Below the pieces are notes generated by a model, which saw only the letters and a program-made list of their open reading frames with translations, searched no databases and was not told where the DNA came from. From Blastopirellula sediminis (GTDB lineage Bacteria; Planctomycetota; Planctomycetia; Pirellulales; Pirellulaceae), in contig NZ_JAJKFT010000001.1 of NCBI RefSeq assembly GCF_020966755.1, forward strand, positions 62,001-126,000: DNA of 64,000 nucleotides, in the 5' to 3' direction. The position numbers and the translations under genes were made by a program. The first letter of the stretch is position 1; each line of letters begins with the position of its first letter. Shown here one piece after another: positions 17,293 through 25,631 of the stretch.

Positions 17293-17631
17293 ATGGTACT
17301 ATTGGAATTCAGCATGTCGCCCCTTAACAAAGGGGATAGCGTCAGCCAGTACGTCGCCCGCAGCATCGATATTATCGACAGAAGTGGACTCGATTATCGA
17401 CTCCATGCTATGGGAACGATCATTGAAGGCGATATTGATCAGGTGCTAGCGGTCCTAAAGGCCTGTTTGGAGGCGATGGCGGCCGACTGCGACCGAATTA
17501 CTTGCTCGGCGAAGCTCGATTATCGCGCCGGACAAACGGGGCGCCTGCAATCGAAAGTCGACTCGGTCGAGCAGAAGTTGGGACGCAAGGTGAAGACGCT
17601 CGGTTCAGCTAGCAGCGAGCATGATTCGTAA
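17293..17631 (+). CDS. MTH1187/YkoF-type thiamine-binding protein
   Basis: This 112-residue cytoplasmic protein has the ferredoxin-like fold pattern of the MTH1187 (formerly DUF77) family: [20 protein letters not shown] at the start, then [15 protein letters not shown], and a closing [13 protein letters not shown] helix. Members bind thiamine or its breakdown products. The stop and the start of lhgO overlap in TAATG, so the two are translationally coupled. The functional link to 2-hydroxyglutarate oxidation is unclear. Confidence 0.82.
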   Translation: MVLLEFSMSPLNKGDSVSQYVARSIDIIDRSGLDYRLHAMGTIIEGDIDQVLAVLKACLEAMAADCDRITCSAKLDYRAGQTGRLQSKVDSVEQKLGRKVKTLGSASSEHDS

Positions 17632-18812
17632 TGTCGTATGACGCGATCGTCCTCGGGGGAGGAATAGTCGGACTAGCGACCGCTTACGAAATGCTGCAGC
17701 GTGAACCGGGGCGTCGCGTCGTCGTTTGCGAAAAAGAAAGTGCGTTGGCGACGCATCAAACGGGACGCAACTCCGGCGTGCTCCATTCCGGCATCTATTA
17801 CAAGCCGGGTTCGCTAAAGGCGACCAATTGCCGCGCCGGCAAGGCGCTCATGGAAGAGTTCTGCCGCGAGCAGGCAATTCCCTACGACATCTGCGGCAAA
17901 GTGATCGTCGCCGTCGACAAAGTCGAGTTGCCGCGGTTGGAAGGAATCTACCAGCGCGGCCAAGCCAACGGCGTTCTGTGCGAGCGAATTGGTCGCGAGC
18001 GACTATTGGAGCTAGAACCCTACTGCGCCGGGATCGAAGCGATCCATGTTCCGGAGGCCGGCATTGTCGACTATCGCCAGGTGAGCGAAAAACTGGGGGC
18101 TCTGATTCGCGAGCGCGGCGGCGATATCTGGCTCAATGCGAAAGTCGAGAAGATCGTCGAACGCGAGAGCGAAATCGCCGTCGAAACGACCGCCGGTTCG
18201 CTGGTGGGTCAGTTTGCGATTAACTGTTGCGGGCTCTACTGTGATCGAGTCGCGCGGCTGACCGGCGCCAAACCTGAGGCGACGATCGTACCGTTTCGCG
18301 GAGAATACTTTGAACTGCGTCCCGAGGCGGAGCGGCTTTGCCGGAATTTGATCTACCCGGTCCCTGACCTCAACTTTCCTTTCTTGGGAGTTCACTTTAC
18401 CCGGATGATCCACGGCGGCGTCGAATGCGGTCCCAACGCGGTGATGGCGATGGCGCGGGAAGGTTACGGAAAGCTGGACGTCAACTTCGGGGACCTCTGG
18501 GAATCGCTCAGTTACAGCGGTTTTCGCAGCCTCGTCTGGCGACACTGGCAAGCAGGGATGCAGGAGTTCTACCGTTCCTGCTCGAAAGCGGCGTTCGTCC
18601 GTTCGCTCCAGCGGCTTGTCCCTGACATCAAAGCGAATGACATTTCGACGGCGCCGGCCGGCATTCGGGCGCAAGCGATCGCACCCAATGGCGACTTGGT
18701 CGACGACTTCCTGATTCAGCGGGAAGGGCGGATGATCAACGTGCTGAACGCGCCGAGTCCCGCGGCGACTTCTTCGTTGCAAATCGCAAAAACGATCGTC
18801 GACTCGTTTTAG
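17631..18812 (+). CDS. lhgO: L-2-hydroxyglutarate oxidase
   Basis: This 393-residue FAD flavoprotein of the DAO superfamily oxidises L-2-hydroxyglutarate to 2-oxoglutarate at the membrane surface. The dinucleotide-binding fingerprint [12 protein letters not shown] is at the N terminus, followed by the family hallmark [20 protein letters not shown] near residues 40-60. Further LhgO-like blocks are [12 protein letters not shown] and [20 protein letters not shown]. Its length matches E. coli LhgO (YgaF). It overlaps the upstream gene and is convergent with the GNAT-nitrilase gene, the two stops overlapping by 4 bases. Confidence 0.92.
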   Translation: MSYDAIVLGGGIVGLATAYEMLQREPGRRVVVCEKESALATHQTGRNSGVLHSGIYYKPGSLKATNCRAGKALMEEFCREQAIPYDICGKVIVAVDKVELPRLEGIYQRGQANGVLCERIGRERLLELEPYCAGIEAIHVPEAGIVDYRQVSEKLGALIRERGGDIWLNAKVEKIVERESEIAVETTAGSLVGQFAINCCGLYCDRVARLTGAKPEATIVPFRGEYFELRPEAERLCRNLIYPVPDLNFPFLGVHFTRMIHGGVECGPNAVMAMAREGYGKLDVNFGDLWESLSYSGFRSLVWRHWQAGMQEFYRSCSKAAFVRSLQRLVPDIKANDISTAPAGIRAQAIAPNGDLVDDFLIQREGRMINVLNAPSPAATSSLQIAKTIVDSF

Positions 18813-20368
18813 ATCTCGTGCTCTTTGTCATCTTCCCGGTAGATGACCTTGTAAATGTCGCGGCGGCGATCGTTCCAGTTTTGCACGTTACCGCTTTCGC
18901 GGTGGCGGCGGAGCTGTTCCACGTCGACATCATGGATGATCATCGTTTCGATGTTCGGATTGCACTCGGCGGCGATCGCGTCGCGAGCAAATTCGGCGTC
19001 GGCCGGCGTAAAGATCGCCGACTGGGCGTAGTGAAGGTCGGAGTTCTCGACGAACGGCAAGTTGCCGGTACATCCCGAAACGGCGACGTAGACGTGATTC
19101 TCGACGCAGCGCGCCAACGCACAATGGCGAATCCGCAGGTAACCTTGCCGTGTGTCGGTGTTGAACGGGACGAAGACGATGCCGGCGTCCTTTTGGGCGG
19201 CGATTCGGACTAGCTCGGGAAATTCAATGTCGTAACAAACCAAAATCGAGATTCTGCCGCAGTCGGTGTCGAAGACTTCGACCTTATCTCCCGGCGAAAC
19301 GCCCCACCATTTTCGCTCGCTCGGCGTGATGTGGATTTTGTATTGCTTGCCGAGCGTTCCGTCGCGGCGGAAGAGGTACGAGATGTTGTAGAGGGTCTCG
19401 TCTTCGATCACGAATTGCGATCCGCCGATGATGTTGACGTTGTGCTTGACCGCCATTTCGGTGAATAAGTCGAGGTATTGCGGCGTGAACTCGGCCAATT
19501 GCCGCGCTGCTAGCCCGGGGCGAGACGGCGGCACGCAGGATAGAAGCTGCGTCGTAAACAACTCGGGAAAGACGACGAAGTCGCTCTTATAGTCGGACGC
19601 GACGTCGATGAAGAACTCGCACTGGGTGGCGAATTCGCTGAAGTCTTTTACCGCCCGCATTTCGTACTGTACGACCGCCAAACGAATCGGCTCGACGACA
19701 TGGTGATAGCGGCGTTTGGCGTTCGCCCGATAGTCGAGATTGAGCCATTCCAGAAAGGTCGCGTAGCCGCATGAGGCTTCGTCGGCCGGAAGATAATTGG
19801 GAATCAGCCCCTGCAACGCGAAGCCGTTGGAAAGTTGGGCGGTCAGCACCGGGTCGAATAGGGCCCGTTCGATCACTTTGTCGATATATTCTCGAGCCGA
19901 CATTTCATCGGCGTGCTTGTGATAGCCGGGAATTCGCCCGCCGATGATGATCCGTGAAAGGTTCAGATTGCGGCAGAGCTCTTTGCGGGCGTCGTACAAT
20001 CGGCGGGAAAGTCGCATCCCCCGAAACTCGGGATCGACCATGATTTCGATCCCGTAAAGGGTCTCCCCCTTGGGATTGTGATTCCGGATGAAGCCGTTGT
20101 CGGAGATTGCCGACCAATTGTGCCAGGCGAGATTCGGGTCATATTCGACGATCAGACTGCTGGCCGATGCGGCCAGTTTGCCGTCGATTTCGACGCAGAT
20201 CTGGCCCGCCGGAAAGGTGTCGATCTGACTTTGGATATGTTCGCGGCTCCATGGCTTCATACCGGGAAAGCAGCGAAGCTGCATCTCGATCAACTGATCA
20301 AAGTCGTCCATCGTGAGACGACGAACTACAGTTTTCCATTCGAAGTCCTTCAGATCCAGCGTTTCCAT
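18809..20368 (-). CDS. Bifunctional GNAT acetyltransferase / carbon-nitrogen hydrolase
   Basis: This 519-residue protein fuses two enzymes. Residues about 13-210 form a GNAT acetyltransferase ([17 protein letters not shown] resembles the acetyl-CoA-binding loop). Residues about 228-510 form a nitrilase-superfamily amidase with the Glu-Lys-Cys triad visible: Glu in VVFPELF, Lys in [11 protein letters not shown], Cys in [11 protein letters not shown]. Such fusions occur in several phyla, but the metabolite is unknown. A plausible reading is acetylation and amide hydrolysis of one nitrogenous substrate. The gene is monocistronic. Confidence 0.88.
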   Translation of the reverse strand: METLDLKDFEWKTVVRRLTMDDFDQLIEMQLRCFPGMKPWSREHIQSQIDTFPAGQICVEIDGKLAASASSLIVEYDPNLAWHNWSAISDNGFIRNHNPKGETLYGIEIMVDPEFRGMRLSRRLYDARKELCRNLNLSRIIIGGRIPGYHKHADEMSAREYIDKVIERALFDPVLTAQLSNGFALQGLIPNYLPADEASCGYATFLEWLNLDYRANAKRRYHHVVEPIRLAVVQYEMRAVKDFSEFATQCEFFIDVASDYKSDFVVFPELFTTQLLSCVPPSRPGLAARQLAEFTPQYLDLFTEMAVKHNVNIIGGSQFVIEDETLYNISYLFRRDGTLGKQYKIHITPSERKWWGVSPGDKVEVFDTDCGRISILVCYDIEFPELVRIAAQKDAGIVFVPFNTDTRQGYLRIRHCALARCVENHVYVAVSGCTGNLPFVENSDLHYAQSAIFTPADAEFARDAIAAECNPNIETMIIHDVDVEQLRRHRESGNVQNWNDRRRDIYKVIYREDDKEHEI

Positions 20369-20456
20369 CGGCCAGCTTTCGGCTCAAGGTTAGAGGTGCG
20401 TCTATGTCCCCTAATTATTAGAGGTTTCGCCCGAAATCGCCAATCCGGCTCGGCGA

Positions 20457-21179
20457 CTATTCGTCGTCGGGTGACGGAGCCGCTTCGTTGCGCATATAGA
20501 CCAGCGCAAACCAATCGTAAAGGAAGTGGGTGGTGATCGGCGTGATCAGGTCGTCGGTCCAATAAAAGAGGAGGCCGAAATAACAGCCCATCGTCGTGGC
20601 GGCCGCCGCATATTCGGGCGAAAGAAAGTGCGCCAGGCCGAACAAGATGCTGACGATCAAAATCGCGGTCGCCGCTCCTCCCAGAGGATCGGGCAAGATC
20701 TGCGTTAAACCGGATTGGAGGAACCCGCGGAAGAGAGCCTCTTCGCAAAGGCCCGCCGCAAATGCAACGGCGCCAAGTTCCAGCAGGGTGGCGCCGGAGA
20801 ATTGGGGAACAATCTGCGTTTCCATCAACCGCTGCAGTTCGACCGACGCGACGCTCTTGTCGAAACGCAAAAAGAAGAAAAACGCGATCAGCGGCAACGT
20901 GGCGACGACGCCGATCCCCACGGCCCAGCCCGCGGCCACAGGATCTTTCGCCGTCCAGCTGGCGCTTTGCCAGGGAGAAACGCCAAAAATCCACCCCAGG
21001 ACGATCGCGACGACGAGAATCGCCCCTTCCATGATGATTACCGAGCGGACGAAGTTCTCGGCTTGCCTGCGGGGAGAAATCGGCCGAGCCTGGCCGATTT
21101 CCGGCTCGTTTGGTGGTTCGTCGGCAGTCAAAGAATTCTCAGCCTTGGGAGCGAATCGGCGATTTGGCTTCGTGGGCAT
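20457..21179 (-). CDS. CPBP-family intramembrane glutamic protease
   Basis: This 240-residue membrane protein has about six hydrophobic segments and the CPBP (Abi/CaaX-like) catalytic motifs: EEALFRG, with the essential double Glu and Arg, and a later FGLAHFLSPEY with the His. A third motif, THFLYDWFALVYM, follows near the C terminus. The family includes Rce1-like proteases and bacteriocin self-immunity proteins; the bacterial substrate is unknown. The N-terminal 45 residues are polar and cytoplasmic. Its start is about 110 bases from the divergent purA promoter. Confidence 0.87.
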   Translation of the reverse strand: MPTKPNRRFAPKAENSLTADEPPNEPEIGQARPISPRRQAENFVRSVIIMEGAILVVAIVLGWIFGVSPWQSASWTAKDPVAAGWAVGIGVVATLPLIAFFFFLRFDKSVASVELQRLMETQIVPQFSGATLLELGAVAFAAGLCEEALFRGFLQSGLTQILPDPLGGAATAILIVSILFGLAHFLSPEYAAAATTMGCYFGLLFYWTDDLITPITTHFLYDWFALVYMRNEAAPSPDDE

Positions 21180-21287
21180 CGCCTATCGACCCTATCGTAG
21201 CGGAATCAAGACGCTACGTCATGCGCCCGTCTTGAGGCCAAAATCGACGAATTGGACCCCCTCCGTAGCGGTTTACCCTCTTACTGG

Positions 21288-21317
21288 TTGACCGAGCGGT
21301 TCCAGCCGCCGTAACAT
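21288..21317 (+). promoter_or_regulatory. Putative sigma70 promoter of purA-uppS-cdsA
   Basis: TTGACC (21288-21293) and TAACAT (21312-21317) are separated by 18 bases and lie 50 bases upstream of the purA GTG start. This is a hexamer match only. Confidence 0.45.
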
Positions 21318-21366
21318 GGGAAGTTTGTGTGTTGGTCCAAAGACTTGATATAGCGGAGCGAATCCG

Positions 21367-22683
21367 GTGCCAGGTACATGCGTCATCGGCTTGCAGTGGG
21401 GAGACGAAGCGAAAGGGAAGCTCGTCGATTTGTTGACGAAGCGCCACGATGTGGTCGCTCGGTTTTTGGGAGGCGCTAACGCCGGCCATACCGTCGTCGA
21501 CGGAGAGAATACCTATAAGCTGCATCATATTCCGAGCGGGATTCTGAGCGAGGACGTCGCCAACGTCGTCACGGCCGGGGTCGTCATCAACCCGCCGATT
21601 CTGCTCCAAGAGATCGATGGGCTGAAAGCTCGCGGCGTACCGGTGAAGAACCTGATGCTCAGCGATCGCGCCCACATCATCTTCCCGTGGCACATGGCCG
21701 AAGATCGCGCTATGAATCAGTCGACCGCCGACGGCGAAAACATCGGCACCACGATGCGCGGGATCGGTCCTTGCTATCGCGACAAAGTGGGCCGCGCACA
21801 TGCGATTCGTCTGGGCGACTTGATCCGTCCCGGTCTGAAAGAAAAGATCGCGCTGATTACGGCCGCCAAGAACAAGACGATCGCCAGCATGTACGACGAC
21901 GGCTCGTTCACGCCGCTCGACGCCGACGCGATCTACACCGAATACGCCGCCTATGCCGAACGCTTGCGTGAATACGTGACCGATTCGACCTCCTATTTGC
22001 TCGACGCGGCCGACGAAGACAAACGCATTTTGTTTGAAGGCGCCCAAGGCGCGCTGCTCGACGTCGATCACGGGACCTACCCGTTCGTCACCAGCAGTAA
22101 CAGCTCCGGCGTCGGCGCTGCGGCCGGCTCCGGCGTTCCCGCCAAGTTCATCACCCAGACGATTGGCGTGGTGAAGGCGTACAGCACTCGCGTCGGCGGC
22201 GGACCCTTCCCGACCGAACAAGACAACGAACTGGGCGAAAAGATCCGCATCCGCGGCAACGAATTCGGCACCACGACCGGTCGCCCGCGCCGTTGCGGTT
22301 GGTTCGACGCCGTCGCCGTTCGCTACACTGCGCGGATCAGCGGCATCGATACCATCGCGCTGATGATGCTCGACGTGCTGTCGACTTTAGACGAATTGAA
22401 GATCTGCGTCGCCTACGATTTGAATGGCGAACGTTTGACCAATTTCCCCAGCCATGTCGACGACATTCGTAAGGTCAAACCGATCTACGAAACCCTCCCC
22501 GGTTGGGCGGAAGAGATCACCGGCGCTCGCAGTCTGGAAGATCTGCCGGCCAATGCGTTGGCCTACATCCAGCGGATTTCGGAATTGGTCGGCTGCGAAG
22601 TGGGGGTCGTTTCGGTCGGACCCGATCGCAAGCAGACGATTTTCACCGAACAGTTGGCGATGTTGGTGGGCGCCGCGACGTAG
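21367..22683 (+). CDS. purA: Adenylosuccinate synthetase
   Basis: This 438-residue cytoplasmic enzyme joins IMP and aspartate with GTP in the first step from IMP to AMP. The GTP-binding loop is at the N terminus ([11 protein letters not shown]), with catalytic Asp and Lys, and [10 protein letters not shown] follows. IMP and GTP contacts appear in [14 protein letters not shown] and in the conserved [12 protein letters not shown]. The length is normal. It starts with GTG behind a GGAG site 8 bases upstream. It leads a likely transcript with uppS and cdsA. Confidence 0.96.
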   Translation: MPGTCVIGLQWGDEAKGKLVDLLTKRHDVVARFLGGANAGHTVVDGENTYKLHHIPSGILSEDVANVVTAGVVINPPILLQEIDGLKARGVPVKNLMLSDRAHIIFPWHMAEDRAMNQSTADGENIGTTMRGIGPCYRDKVGRAHAIRLGDLIRPGLKEKIALITAAKNKTIASMYDDGSFTPLDADAIYTEYAAYAERLREYVTDSTSYLLDAADEDKRILFEGAQGALLDVDHGTYPFVTSSNSSGVGAAAGSGVPAKFITQTIGVVKAYSTRVGGGPFPTEQDNELGEKIRIRGNEFGTTTGRPRRCGWFDAVAVRYTARISGIDTIALMMLDVLSTLDELKICVAYDLNGERLTNFPSHVDDIRKVKPIYETLPGWAEEITGARSLEDLPANALAYIQRISELVGCEVGVVSVGPDRKQTIFTEQLAMLVGAAT

Positions 22684-22808
22684 GCGACCGCTCGCACGGG
22701 GCAGGGACGAGTCGCTACAATGAGGCAAAACTATGCGAAAACCGGGTCGGTTTTCGCGGTTGTATTCGTTCGACTGGTATCGCATCTCGATCGTACCCGC
22801 AGTTCGCA

Positions 22809-23588
22809 ATGACCTCGCAATCGTCCAGCCAATCCGTTCAGCCTGACTTGGGCGTCGCCGCCAATCGGCGGCCGCGTCATATTGCGGTGATCATGGACGG
22901 CAATGGGCGTTGGGCCCAGCGGCAAGGCTTGCCCCGGGTCGAAGGGCATCGGCGCGGCGTCGCGTCGGTCCGTCGTACGACCGAAGAGTGCGCCCGGCTC
23001 GGGATCGAGCAGCTGACTCTCTATTGTCTTTCCAGCGAGAACTGGAAGCGGCCGCAGTACGAGCTCGATTTTCTCATGCATCTGCTCGAGCAGTACATGA
23101 TCGAAGAACGAAGTACGATCATGGCCAACAACATCCAGGTCCGGATCATCGGCCGCCGTGACGGCATTCCCGAGCAAGTGCAGCACGAGATGGATCGCAC
23201 CATCGAGCTGAGCGCTGCCAACACCGGCACCACCTTGTGCCTGGCGATCAATTACGGCGGCCGCGGCGAGATGGTCGATGCGGTTCGCAAAATGGCGAGC
23301 GAAGCGGCGGCGGGAACGCTCGATCCCGCGTCGATCACCGAGGACGACATCGCCGCTCACTTGTACACGGCCGGTATGCCGGATCCCGATCTGCTGATCC
23401 GAACCGCCGGCGAAATGCGGATCAGCAATTTTCTGCTCTGGCAGATCAGCTACGCCGAGCTGTGGGTCACGCAGCAATGCTGGCCGGAGTTCTGCGAAGA
23501 AACCTTGCACCAGGCGATACGCGACTTTGCCGGGCGAGACCGGCGATTCGGCGGTTTGAACGCCGATTCCGCGGAAGGAGCGACATAG
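22809..23588 (+). CDS. uppS: Isoprenyl transferase (undecaprenyl diphosphate synthase)
   Basis: This 259-residue cis-prenyltransferase makes the C55 lipid carrier for envelope polymers. The catalytic Asp sits in HIAVIMDGNGRWAQ, the FPP-binding Asn/Trp in LYCLSSENWKRP, and the C-terminal RTAGEMRISNFLLWQ with SYAELW is typical (the usual sequence is SGE(x)RxSNF). I placed the start at ATG 22809 because family sequence begins about 23 residues later; the frame itself is open back to 22503, inside purA. cdsA follows 3 bases after the stop. Confidence 0.94.
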   Translation: MTSQSSSQSVQPDLGVAANRRPRHIAVIMDGNGRWAQRQGLPRVEGHRRGVASVRRTTEECARLGIEQLTLYCLSSENWKRPQYELDFLMHLLEQYMIEERSTIMANNIQVRIIGRRDGIPEQVQHEMDRTIELSAANTGTTLCLAINYGGRGEMVDAVRKMASEAAAGTLDPASITEDDIAAHLYTAGMPDPDLLIRTAGEMRISNFLLWQISYAELWVTQQCWPEFCEETLHQAIRDFAGRDRRFGGLNADSAEGAT

Positions 23589-23591
23589 CCC

Positions 23592-24503
23592 GTGCTGAGA
23601 TGGCGACTGGTCGGCGCCGCGGCGATCATTATTCCGGTAGTCTCCCTCTGTTGGCTCGACTATAGCTGGAACTTTGGTCGCCCCGGCATCTGGCTTCTAC
23701 CGCTGGCGATTCTGATTGCGGTTTTCGCCGCAGAAGAAGTGCTAGGGCTGCTGCGAGCGAAACAGCTTCGCCCTGCGGGGTGGGCCTGTCATGTCGGCAC
23801 GCTGCTGGTTTTAGGAACGGCTGGACTCTCGATCTGGTGGCCCTTGGACGTGGCGACGCTGGCCGATGAGCCGTCAAAGTGGATCTTGTTTTCGCTAGCA
23901 GCGGGGATGGTGCTCTCGCTGATCAGCGAGATGCGCCGCTACGAAAAGCCTGGCTGGGCGATCGTCCATGTTGGGCTGACGATCTTTACGATCGCCTATG
24001 TCGGCGGGCTGATGAGTTTCGTCATACGGCTCCGCTTGGTGCATCACGATCTGCCCGACGGTAACGCGTGGGGGATGATCGCGCTGCTGTCGATGATTGT
24101 GGCGACGAAGATGTCGGACGCCGGCGCCTACTTTACCGGGCGGCTGCTCGGACGGACGAAGCTGGCGCCCAATCTTAGTCCCGGCAAAACGGTCGAAGGG
24201 GCGGCCGGCGGATTGGTCTTCGCCGTGTTTGGCGCTTGGATTATCTTCGCCGTAGTGGCGCCGCAACTGACGACGAGCGAACCCCCAGCCTTCTGGCGTC
24301 TCTGTCTTTATGCGATTTGCGTTGCAATCGCCGGCATGATCGGCGATCTGGCCGAGTCGTTATTTAAGCGAGATATGGAAAGTAAGGACTCCAGCACCTG
24401 GCTGATTGGCCTGGGGGGAGTCCTGGACGTGCTCGATTCGTTGCTGGTCGCCGCTCCGATGGCCCTATTTTTCTGGGAAATCGGGTTGGTTGGGCCACAG
24501 TAA
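23592..24503 (+). CDS. cdsA: Phosphatidate cytidylyltransferase
   Basis: This 303-residue polytopic membrane enzyme makes CDP-diacylglycerol from phosphatidate and CTP. The cytidylyltransferase signature is clear near the C terminus (SLFKRDMESKDSS, then GLGGVLDVLDSL), preceded by SDAGAYFTGRLLGRTKL and SPGKTVEG. About eight hydrophobic helices are visible. It starts at GTG 3 bases after uppS. The uppS-cdsA pair is conserved across bacteria, where dxr and rseP often follow; they do not follow here. Confidence 0.93.
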   Translation: MLRWRLVGAAAIIIPVVSLCWLDYSWNFGRPGIWLLPLAILIAVFAAEEVLGLLRAKQLRPAGWACHVGTLLVLGTAGLSIWWPLDVATLADEPSKWILFSLAAGMVLSLISEMRRYEKPGWAIVHVGLTIFTIAYVGGLMSFVIRLRLVHHDLPDGNAWGMIALLSMIVATKMSDAGAYFTGRLLGRTKLAPNLSPGKTVEGAAGGLVFAVFGAWIIFAVVAPQLTTSEPPAFWRLCLYAICVAIAGMIGDLAESLFKRDMESKDSSTWLIGLGGVLDVLDSLLVAAPMALFFWEIGLVGPQ

Positions 24504-24573
24504 CCAGATTTCAACCCACTTGGGACGGTCTTTAGGGACGTAAAGTGCTGCCATGAAATAAGTTAGCGCACTG

Positions 24574-24597
24574 CCGGCGAATTTCTGATTTCGCCGG
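24574..24597 (+). promoter_or_regulatory. Hairpin between cdsA and phoH
   Basis: CCGGCGAA (24574-24581) pairs exactly with TTCGCCGG (24590-24597) around an 8-base loop. There is no immediate T-run; a weak TATATTTTT lies 14 bases on. It may be a weak terminator or part of the phoH leader. Confidence 0.4.
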
Positions 24598-24673
24598 ACG
24601 AAAGATTGTCTATATTTTTAGTGGTGTTGAAATCCTTCAAACTGCGGCGGCCTGCGCGGCTGACGCTTACTGC

Positions 24674-25618
24674 ATGTACGAAGCGACTATCCGATTTCTC
24701 GACAACTCGTCTGTTCTCCAGCTATTCGGCGCACGCGACCAACACGTTCGTCGCATCCGCGAATCGCTGGGCGTCACGATTACGCATCGCGACGGACAGG
24801 TGCGCATCTCCGGTCGTGAAGTAGCCGTCGCTCAGGCGACCAAGGTGATCGAAGCGCTACGAAAAAAAGTAGAGCGCCAAGGGCTCATCACGCTGGACGA
24901 GGTCGAAGATTCCCTCGCAGACGTGACCGGCGAAACGACCAAGCCGAAGACCCTGCCGATCTCCGTCTTCAAAAAGACGCAACGCGTCACGCCGATGACC
25001 CCCGGTCAGGCCGCCTATATCGAAACAATGCGCGAACATGAGATGGTCTTCGCGCTCGGCCCAGCCGGTACCGGTAAGACCTATTTGGCGGTCGCACTCG
25101 CGGTCGAGTCTCTTTTGGAGCAGCGGATCCGAAAGATCGTGTTGGTGCGTCCAGCGGTAGAAGCAGGCGAACAGCTCGGCTTTCTTCCTGGTACGCTGCA
25201 CGAAAAGATCAATCCATATTTGCAGCCGATGCTCGATTCGCTGGGGGAAATGATCGATCGAGATCAGGTCGCCCGCTACATGGAACAAAACGTCATCGAG
25301 GTCATCCCGCTCGCCTTCATGCGGGGACGTACGCTCAACGACGCGTTCATCATTCTGGATGAAGCGCAAAACACCACCGTATCGCAGATGAAGATGTTCT
25401 TGACCCGTCTGGGGAAGAACTCGCGAATGGTGATTTCGGGCGATGCGACGCAAAACGACTTGCCGCCTAACGTCAGCAGCGGCCTCAGCGACGCGATTAT
25501 GCGACTCAAAGATATCAAGGGAATCGGCCAGGTCCATTTGACGCAAGCCGACATCGTGCGGCACGCTCTCGTCCAAGAGATCGTGAACGCTTACGAACGG
25601 GGAACGAACTCGAACTAG
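24674..25618 (+). CDS. PhoH-family ATPase (KH plus PhoH domains)
   Basis: This 314-residue cytoplasmic protein has an N-terminal KH-like RNA-binding part (about 1-70, FGARDQHVRRIRESLGV) and a PhoH ATPase domain from about residue 110. Walker A is GPAGTGKT, Walker B is FIILDEAQN, and VISGDATQNDLP is the PhoH-specific motif. The family is linked to RNA metabolism and ribosome maturation and nearly always stands next to ybeY, as here. It leads a run of co-directional genes: 13 bases to the HD-hydrolase gene, then ybeY. Confidence 0.92.
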   Translation: MYEATIRFLDNSSVLQLFGARDQHVRRIRESLGVTITHRDGQVRISGREVAVAQATKVIEALRKKVERQGLITLDEVEDSLADVTGETTKPKTLPISVFKKTQRVTPMTPGQAAYIETMREHEMVFALGPAGTGKTYLAVALAVESLLEQRIRKIVLVRPAVEAGEQLGFLPGTLHEKINPYLQPMLDSLGEMIDRDQVARYMEQNVIEVIPLAFMRGRTLNDAFIILDEAQNTTVSQMKMFLTRLGKNSRMVISGDATQNDLPPNVSSGLSDAIMRLKDIKGIGQVHLTQADIVRHALVQEIVNAYERGTNSN

Positions 25619-25631
25619 CCCAACGCGAATC

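Noticed and set aside
21214-22221. 335-codon minus-strand frame
   Set aside because: It is antisense to purA and shows no domain or ribosome site.
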